In this document: positions 57,466-64,000 of the stretch, piece after piece
How positions within the stretch are numbered: the stretch's first letter is position 1
Layout: each line of letters begins with the position of its first letter
NCBI GenBank assembly: GCA_015501595.1
Contig: JADNRX010000012.1
Span: 1 to 64,000, forward strand
DNA from: Hymenopellis radicata
Lineage: Eukaryota; Basidiomycota; Agaricomycetes; Agaricales; Physalacriaceae
DNA: 64,000 bases
Direction of reading: 5' to 3'
Notes under the pieces: model-generated
What the model saw: only the letters and a program-made list of their open reading frames with translations
The model's database searches: none
What the model was told of the DNA's origin: nothing
Program-made: the position numbers and the translations under genes

Positions 57466-57879
57466 CAGGTGTGGCATGCTGCGTATTTACTTTCTAAGAG
57501 AAAGGCACGATGACAAGTCGTATCGCTTGTAAACTTGTAACAAGATGTATCCAGAAGTTGTTGAATCGGCATTCTAATGAGTTCGGTTCTTTGTAGACAG
57601 CTTGGCCGTAAGTCAAGGATTGCGCGCGGAGTATACTTGCGGGAACAAACCTCTTCCTTTGGTCAAGATGCGCTGTGTAGTATCGAGACCATAGGAAGGG
57701 TACACCTGAGAAGCTTTATAAGGGCCCGACGAACTACGGGTTCTCCACAAGTATGACACCGTGATATCCTGGTCTCGAGAACCAACGCCAACTCGGGACC
57801 ACATACAAGCACATTCAGCGAGGGATCTGGTTTTAATACAAGTGAAGCAACAATAAGTTACATACACCAAGCCCGTTCG
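57466..57879. other. Convergent 3' region
   Basis: About 410 bp between the convergent stops of the unknown protein (57465) and TAF9 (57880). No gene is seen; it should contain both 3' UTRs. Confidence 0.4.
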
Positions 57880-58690
57880 TCAGTCGTAATCGTCCTCTTC
57901 AACCAGTTTTCTCTTGACGCCATTCGTGGTACCTTCCGTCAAAGTCGTCTGAACCTCCTCCATGGCGTCGCTGGCATCATCATCGTCACCACCAGCGAAA
58001 AGATCCTCATGGTCTCCCATGTCGCTGCCCTCGTCTGCCGCCACAGCCGGAGCGGGCGATGTGATGTCTGTTTGGATAGCGCTAATAGGGAAGGGGGCTT
58101 CTTCGATTTCACGAACGGGCGGGTCCACGGACATGGCCGCCGCAGCCGCCGGTATGGGCGCCGGCTCCATATCCTCATCGTCGTCAGATTCCGACTCTTC
58201 AATCTCCTCGACCTCTTCATCATAGATGGGCAGGCCAGGCGGCGGCTTGTTGGGTATAAGATCAAAATCGATGGACGTCAGACACTCGGACTGCTGCGGT
58301 AACCGAACGCCAAAGACTTCGGGCACGGCAGGGAGTGGGACGGAATTCGTTTGAGACGCGAGTGAGAGAATGTACTGCTCGAACGCGTCAGCCAGTCGGC
58401 AAACATGGTTGGCGCGACTTTCAAACCTCTTTCGGAACGCGTCCACCGAATTCCCAGCCGACGCGGGCCTGCACAGCGAGCACGACGTCGTCGTAGTCCA
58501 CTTTTTCTTGGCGGCCTGCGTGCTCTGCATAGACACGGGCGTCGGTCAGGACTTGCTGGGTATATCTGTTGGCAAACTCGAGCAGCTGGTGCAGAACACC
58601 TGGTTGGGCATCCTGGACGGCCGGTGTCGAGGACAGAAGGAGGGCTATTGCCCGGGCAGTTGGTGGTAAACTGTCGACCTGGCGAGACAT
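57880..58690 (-). CDS. TAF9: TFIID subunit TAF9
   Basis: Two exons (58690-58427 and 58374-57880) give 252 residues. The ATG at 58690 gives MSRQVDSLPPTARAIALLL, the usual start of the histone-fold domain. It continues QPGVLHQLLEFANRYTQQVLTDARVYAEHAGRQEKVDYDD as the H3-like fold and ends its conserved region with KEYILSLASQTNSVPLP and FDLIPNKP. The C-terminal half is a long acidic tail with Asp/Glu runs. TAF9 pairs with TAF6 in TFIID and SAGA. It diverges from Isu1 with 180 bp between start codons. Confidence 0.94.
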
Positions 58691-58870
58691 GGAGGCAGGA
58701 GCGCGGCAGGAGCGGACCGCTGCTATTCGGCCGATGTCCTTGCCGATGTCGGTATCTGATAACAGGAGCCGTGCCGCGACGTAAACCTTATACATATCTG
58801 CTTACGCAATTTGAAACTCCGCACATGGGGAGCCGAATGTCCTCACGTTGGTCGTCACTTGTCTGCCACC
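58691..58870. promoter_or_regulatory. Shared TAF9/Isu1 divergent promoter
   Basis: The 180 bp between two divergent start codons must contain the promoters and 5' UTRs of both housekeeping genes. No TATA box is evident. The head-to-head arrangement suggests possible co-expression, which the sequence alone cannot prove. Confidence 0.45.
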
Positions 58871-59598
58871 ATGTTTCGCTCAGCAATAACTCGCACTGTC
58901 TTTGCTGCCGCTCGCCCTACCGTCACTCGCGCTTCATTGCGGCCAGCGCTCATTCGTGGCTACCACGAGAATGTGATCTCGCACTATGAGAAACCCAGAA
59001 ACGTAGGTGGCCTCGATTCTAGGTCTGGACCTTCTTATCTGATAAATTTTCTGTCCATAGGTTGGCTCCCTACCCAAAAACGACATAGATGTCGGAACAG
59101 GGCTTGTTGGTGCTCCTGCGTAAGTCTGCTCAGCTTTCAGTGGCCCGCCGAGCGCGCTGCTCACCCGTCTTTTTCAGCTGCGGTGATGTGATGAAACTTC
59201 AAATTCGCGTCGACGAAAACGGCATCATTTCCGATGTCAAGTTCAAGACCTTTGGATGTGGCAGCGCCATCGCGTCCAGCTCATACATGACCGAACGGGT
59301 CAAAGGCCTTTCACTGGATGAAGCTGGCAAAATCAAGAACACAGAGATTGCCAAGGAGTTGTGTCTACCACCGGTCAAACTCCACTGCTCAAGTACGTCG
59401 TTTCCACGCCTTGGTACTTCATTCCACAACCATTTCTTTCTTCTAGTGTTGGCTGAGGATGCCATTCGGTCGGCTATACGGGATTATCGGTCGAAACGCA
59501 ACACCATGTCTAATCCTAAGCAAAAGGGATTCATCGACGTCAGCCAGAGCGTCGTCACTGGTGAGACTGTCGCCACAGCCCACCCCGGCCAGGCGTAA
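58871..59598 (+). CDS. ISU1: Mitochondrial iron-sulfur cluster scaffold Isu1
   Basis: Four exons (58871-59002, 59061-59119, 59178-59392, 59447-59598) give 185 residues. A mitochondrial presequence (MFRSAITRTVFAAARPTVTR) is followed by the core YHENVISHYEKPRNVGSLPK. Three cluster-binding Cys are present: GAPACGD, FKTFGCGSA and LHCSMLAED. The LPPVK motif bound by the Hsp70 chaperone is intact. The C-terminal tail past DYRSKR is longer than in yeast. The protein accepts sulfur from Nfs1 and assembles [2Fe-2S] clusters in the matrix. Confidence 0.96.
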
Positions 59599-59945
59599 AC
59601 GCTTTCGTCGTCTCCGATTCCCTTTGTTTATTGATATCGTACATTGCATTCTGGATTAGTACCCTATTAGTCGTCATTTATCTCAAGCTTAGGTACCAGT
59701 ACCATTTGTAACATTTGTATCATTAGTGCATTCCCCAAATCTTCACAGTCGCTTTGGAGCCTGTAGTTCATACACTTTCGCCGTTCGGGCGACCAGACGT
59801 CAGTAGAAGACCGAATAGTAAACCGCAATCAACCCAAGACGACGAGAAAGAAAGCCGACTTGCAAACTACCCTCATGAGAATGTGCTCGACTGATTCCCG
59901 TGTCCAATAGAAAATATAGTATATAGCTTGTGCCGAAATAACAAT
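59599..59945. other. Convergent 3' region
   Basis: About 350 bp between the convergent stops of Isu1 and the Sec12-like gene. It contains AT-rich stretches such as CATTTGTAACATTTGTATC. No gene is seen. Confidence 0.4.
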
Positions 59946-61569
59946 CTAATTGAGAACCTTCTGAGCACCAACAGCAAGTAAGAGAATAAGTAACGCAATG
60001 ACCAACAACACAAAGGTCCATGCTACATAGATTTGTCAAGAGGGATGGCTTCACGCTCTGAAAGAAGACTTACAATAAGAGGACGAATCTCCCGGTAACG
60101 AAACGACGCGTATCGAGTTGTCTGCACTGCCAGAGACAAACAACTGAGACGTTGGATTGAAGCATATAGTTGTTGGCGGGAACTCGTGTGCTTTCAAAAT
60201 GGACACCGTTGGCTAAAGGCAACCATGAGCCAGGAACTGGAGGCAACGAGATATTTACCGCCAGCGTTGTTGCGTCAAGCAAACCAATGCTGAGGTCCGA
60301 AGAGCCAAATCCGAGATACTGTCCATCAGGACTGTGAACCAAGTTAGCTGAGCGAACCAAGGTGGGGACCAAAGTTACCTGACAACGAAGCAGGTCAGGG
60401 GTTTATCCCCGATTTTGCGGCTTTTCTCCACTTTCCACGTCGCAGTATCCCATTTCAACACGAACGACTGACGGGGCATGGACTTGGACGTGCGCGTCCG
60501 AACAGGTTTGGTGTTGATTGCGGTGTAGAAGACACCACTGTCTGTGGGGTGGTAATGCCCAGCTCTGAACGAACCGCCTTCGAGATTGGGGGGAAGGGGG
60601 ATGGTATGTTCTAGCGTGACCGACATGGACGGCGCCGCCTTTGGTTTGCCTTTCTTCTTGGGCTTGGAAGGCGACGAAGGCTTTGAGAGGCTATAGACGA
60701 GAAGTTCTTCAATTGTTACGACGACCAGCTAAACGAAAGCGGCTACTTGAGTGAGAGACGGGAAAGATGGAAGATAAGCGAACCGTATTTCCAGAGAATG
60801 CGGCGTCGTAAATCTCGGATTTGGTTTCGATTGCAGTAGCCAGCGGCACCAGGAGAGGAAAGGATAACAAGTGCAACTGGGAATCTTGAGAACATGGCGG
60901 GGAAGGCTGAGGGAATATGTTACAATCTTGGGTCCAGCAGCGGCGAGCACTGTGCCATCTTGAGAGAGAACAGAAACTTTCTAGGAATTTGTGAGATATA
61001 TTTTAGGGTGCAAGTGGCGACCTACCTGAAATTCTTCGACGTTATCCGTGTTCAATGTACCCTTCTTGGTCAAGAGACTGAGCCTAGTGCGGGATTACGT
61101 TACAGGGTACAAGTTCGACGAGGATGACAACACGTACTTGTTGTCGTTGACTTCAAAGACGCGACAATTCTCATTCTCTCCGCGTGCAACGAGCTCTTCA
61201 GTGCTATTAATGCCACAGACAAGGTTCTTGCCCTAGACGGCCAACAATTAGCAGATCGTTGCTGACTGCATGACTTGAAACATACCTGAACATCAGCGGC
61301 CATGCTCATGGGCGCGTCCTCTCCAGCTTCGAGCTCAAACTCGTTAAGCATCTCAATTGAACGGTCTTGATTGACATTGTACAGTCTCTGTGTTGAACAA
61401 GATAAACAGTCAGAAAAAGTGGCAACGTTACTTGACATACCAATTTGTTTTTGATTCCGCTGCGTGATGCGCCGCCTCCGCCACCGAGGACGAGCCGGCT
61501 GTCACCAATGAACGAAGACGAGTAGACCGGGAACGACTGGAAGCTGTGAGCCGCGTGATGGGCCCGCAT
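59946..61569 (-). CDS. SEC12: Sec12-like WD40 membrane protein
   Basis: The minus-strand gene begins MRAHHAAHSFQSFPVYSSS (61569; an ATG at 61602 would add 11 residues). The first blade has the Sec12/PREB signature LVLGGGGGASRSGIKNKL, the potassium-binding loop region of yeast Sec12. Further blades include NTLVVVTIEELLVYSLS, FVLKWDTATWKVEKSR, SPDGQYLGFGSSDLSIGLLD and FVSGSADNSIRVVSL. The extreme C-terminus is a transmembrane segment, AWTFVLLVIALLILLLAVGA, followed by QKVLN, matching a type II ER protein. Sec12 is the guanine nucleotide exchange factor for Sar1 that starts COPII coat assembly. Several short introns interrupt the gene. Confidence 0.85.
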
Positions 61570-61695
61570 TGCGCTGGCGAGTTGGTGGAAGGAGGGGAAC
61601 ACGAGAATTAGCGCACGTGCAGCCGACCGCGGTGGTAATTGCCGTTTCTGGCTTTAGTCCAGTCCACCAGGAGACTCTTTCTCCTCCCTGTCTCC
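61570..61695. promoter_or_regulatory. Shared Sec12/NIPA divergent promoter
   Basis: Only 126 bp separate the divergent start codons at 61569 and 61696. The plus-strand side has CT-rich sequence close to the start (CTCTTTCTCCTCCCTGTCTCC). A shared regulatory region is inferred. Confidence 0.4.
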
Positions 61696-63747
61696 ATGCC
61701 CAAATTGCCCCCTCTAGATCCATACGACCTCTCCGGGAAGCTGCCTGAGCTCGACACCGCTACCGTAGTCGGCATCACGGTCGCGGTAGCCGGCAATGTC
61801 ATCATTTCGTTGGCGCTCAATCTCCAGAAACTGGCACATAAGAGGCTCGATGCTGAAAAACTCAAGGCCAACGGCGATGGAAAGCGGGTATCGACCGGCC
61901 CTAGTCTGAACGAGCGGGACGAGGAAAACTTGGTGGACTCCAGCGGCGACGAATCTGAGCACACCATCAGAGGACTCAGCCGTGCTTCAGAGAGTGAGCC
62001 TCTGCTCCCTTTGGGCCGCCCGCGGGTATATGGGGCGCCGGAGCCTTCATCCAAATCGACGTTCGTTACCTTCTTGGCTTCACCCTTTCGCAAAAAGACG
62101 CCGGCGTCCATCATTCCCGTCGATGTTGTGATGCAGAGCCCACCCCAGAGTAAAACACCCGCCGAAACTGTTGACGAGGGCAATGAGAGCGACTATCTCA
62201 AGTCCAAATTATGGTACTCTTGACAACCCCGGCCTCTCCTTTCGAATTAACGCGCGGATAGGTGGATAGGGTTCTTGCTCATGAACGTTGGTGAACTAGG
62301 TACGTGCTTTTAAAGCTTACTCTACTCGTAGTTGACTGTTATCAGGCAACTTTATATCATACGCATGGGCACCGGCGTCTGTTGTAGCGCCCTTGGGTAC
62401 TGTGAGCTGTTCAGTGACTTTCTCAGCTGTCCATCTCATCCCTTTCAGTTTGCTTTGATAGCCAACTGTTTCTTTGCTCCCCTGATTATTCAGGAACGCT
62501 TTCGAACGGTATGCTTCCTATCTATATTTCAGCGTATCGCTTATCCCCATCAGCGCGACCTTCTTGGTATACTATTTGCCGTTGTCGGTGCAGTCACGGT
62601 GGTTCTCGCGTCTAATACCTCGGACACGCGCCTCGATCCTGACCGCCTCCTCAAAGCGATCTCACAGACCCCATTTATTGTATACTCCTTGATCTACGTC
62701 GTGGGGGCTATCTGTTTGTCCATCCTATCCGAAGGTCCGTTGGGCCGCCGTAACGTGTTTATCGATGTTGGATTATGTGCACTTTTCGGTAAGGTACCCC
62801 CACCGGCATCGTCGCGTCCTAACAAGTACTCTAGGCGGATTTACTGTCCTCTCCACTAAAGCTATTTCTACGCTATTAACTATGCAATGGATAGATATGT
62901 TTACTCATCCTATAACATACCCCGTCATTCTCGTAAGTGCTCCAAAACGCCTTGATTTACCGTTCACCTTCCCTCGTGAAGGTTCTTGCTCTGACTGGTG
63001 TGGGGCAAATAAAATATCTCAATAGGGCTTTAATGAGATTCGACAGCAAGGTTGGCAACAGATACCTCTAATTCTCCTACAAGTTGTAACACGACATACA
63101 GATCGTCATTCCCACTCAGTTTGTACTTTTCAATCTCTCTGCTATCGTGGGATCTGCCATCATGTATGGGGACTTCCAAAAGGCATCCTTTCATCAAATC
63201 GTCACCTTCCTGTATGGATGCGCTGCTACTTTCGCCGGTGTCTTCATCATATCTAGCGCGTCCGGCGTCGCTTCGACGTCCGACATCGCGGAAGAGGACC
63301 ATACACCCAACTCTAGCGATGGCGAAGGCGACGGCGGGCCTTCTCCCCGTCCGCGTAGGGCGACGCTTATTCTTCCCCAACCACCAGATCTGCGCCACAG
63401 ACAGAGTACCGTTAGCCTTATGGGTCTTTCGAACGCACATGTAAGTCGAGGCTCTTGTGAAAGAATGTTAAATAATAACGATTTTGAAGCATCTCTTGCT
63501 TGTTCATACTCCTTCGACTTCAAGGGAATCGCCTCTTTTCGACTGGGAGCGCGGTACACGTGGGACTCCCACTGCGTCTCCCGAAACGCTTCATAGAAAC
63601 AGGGCAATGAGCTGGTTTGGGGACTCGTCGCGCGAAGTGTTGCCTAGGGAGAGTAGCGTGTCTCGACGGCCGGAGTCTGTCCACCAAGGACCTCGGAGTC
63701 GGGTGACTGTGGATGGTACTACTGTACATCCCAATTCTGCCAGGTAA
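61696..63747 (+). CDS. NIPA-type magnesium transporter
   Basis: A multi-exon gene starting MPKLPPLDPYDLSGKLPEL (61696). The first membrane segment (VVGITVAVAGNVIISLALNLQ, then KLAHKR) is the NIPA/DUF803 signature. A long hydrophilic insert of about 120 residues follows. The transporter core continues with LWWIGFLLMNVGELGNF, SYAWAPASVVAPLGTFALI, FFAPLIIQERF, LLGILFAVVGAVTVVLAS, GGFTVLSTKA, IVIPTQFVLFNLSAIVGSAI and a GCAATFAGVFIIS last segment. The C-terminal tail is long, Ser/Arg-rich and disordered. NIPA proteins move Mg2+ and sit in endosomal or plasma membranes. Splice choices near the 3' end are less certain. Confidence 0.9.
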
Positions 63748-64000
63748 TGTATTGAGGGAATATTACACCATGACGGACATATACCACGTAAGTTCAACCG
63801 GCCCCTGTCTGCAGTCGTGAGATGCTGAACGGTTTGCCAGTGTTTAATGTATACGTAGAATAATGGTCGATAATTCCGGTCTCGCCTGTTTATCTTGTTG
63901 AACATCGACTTTTCTTGGCGGGACGTGAGTCCTTTTTTGAAGGAAACTCGTTGGTGGTGAACCTTCGCCACCCGGCCGTGGGCACCTGCCAGTCTCGTGA
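63748..64000. other. Right edge, no gene supported
   Basis: A minus-strand frame starting at 63971 crosses into the NIPA gene but has no recognisable motif and looks like a shadow. The remainder should be the NIPA 3' flank. Confidence 0.4.

Noticed and set aside
1..64000. Search for CRISPR arrays, biosynthetic clusters, mating-type genes or viral remnants
   Set aside because: No regularly spaced repeats, no polyketide or peptide synthetase, no homeodomain or pheromone receptor genes, and no viral replication or capsid motifs were seen.

Overview
This window is nuclear DNA from a filamentous basidiomycete, most likely an Agaricomycete. The genes are split by many very short introns (about 45-60 nt, GTRNGT donors, CTNAC/CTNAT-like branch sites). 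The protein set is fully eukaryotic (TAF9, AP-3 delta, Sec12, Pex11, Dus3, mitochondrial ribosomal proteins). Several families typical of mushrooms occur: DUF6593 proteins, GH128 secreted glucanase-like proteins and a DUF3425 bZIP factor. I cannot name the species. I joined exons by hand from splice signals and conserved protein continuity; boundaries are given where worked out and can be off by a base or so.

Layout. 1-5.3 kb: no gene; a degenerate direct-repeat array. 5.3-8.3 kb: compact cluster of a TVP38/VTT membrane protein, a Pex11-family protein, a small putative mitochondrial membrane protein (minus) and a Tctex-type dynein light chain. 8.3-12.8 kb: gene-free with scattered repeats. 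12.9-17.6 kb: two minus-strand regulators, an HSF-domain transcription factor with an apparent frameshift and an Fpk1/NRC-2-type AGC kinase. 17.6-23.5 kb: gene-free. 23.5-26.3 kb: MFS drug/amino-acid-type transporter with a duplicated intron. 26.4-29.1 kb: small membrane protein, uS14m and a bZIP-DUF3425 factor. 30.1-36.2 kb: DUF6593 protein, Ser/Pro-rich protein, GPATCH11-like protein and a two-RRM protein. 37.1-40.5 kb: tandem pair of secreted GH128 paralogues. 40.9-44.9 kb: AhpD-like protein, second DUF6593 protein, uL11m. 45.0-49.3 kb: secreted M28 aminopeptidase and an RRM-like/WD40 protein. 50.1-63.7 kb: dense housekeeping block of AP-3 delta, Dus3, a conserved unknown, TAF9, Isu1, Sec12 and a NIPA-type Mg2+ transporter.

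The genes do not form one pathway. Neighbour relations are mostly shared divergent promoters (TAF9/Isu1, Sec12/NIPA, uL11m/aminopeptidase, small protein/uS14m, small mitochondrial protein/dynein light chain) and one tandem duplication (GH128). I saw no RNA gene, CRISPR array, intact transposon or viral element. The most notable observations concern gene structure: two near-identical introns flanking a 9-nt micro-exon in the MFS gene, a 9-nt micro-exon at the metal-site Asp of the aminopeptidase, inferred GC-AG introns at different sites in the two GH128 paralogues, a one-base frame break in the HSF-type gene, and three perfect inverted repeats next to genes. I found no convincing new multi-gene system.
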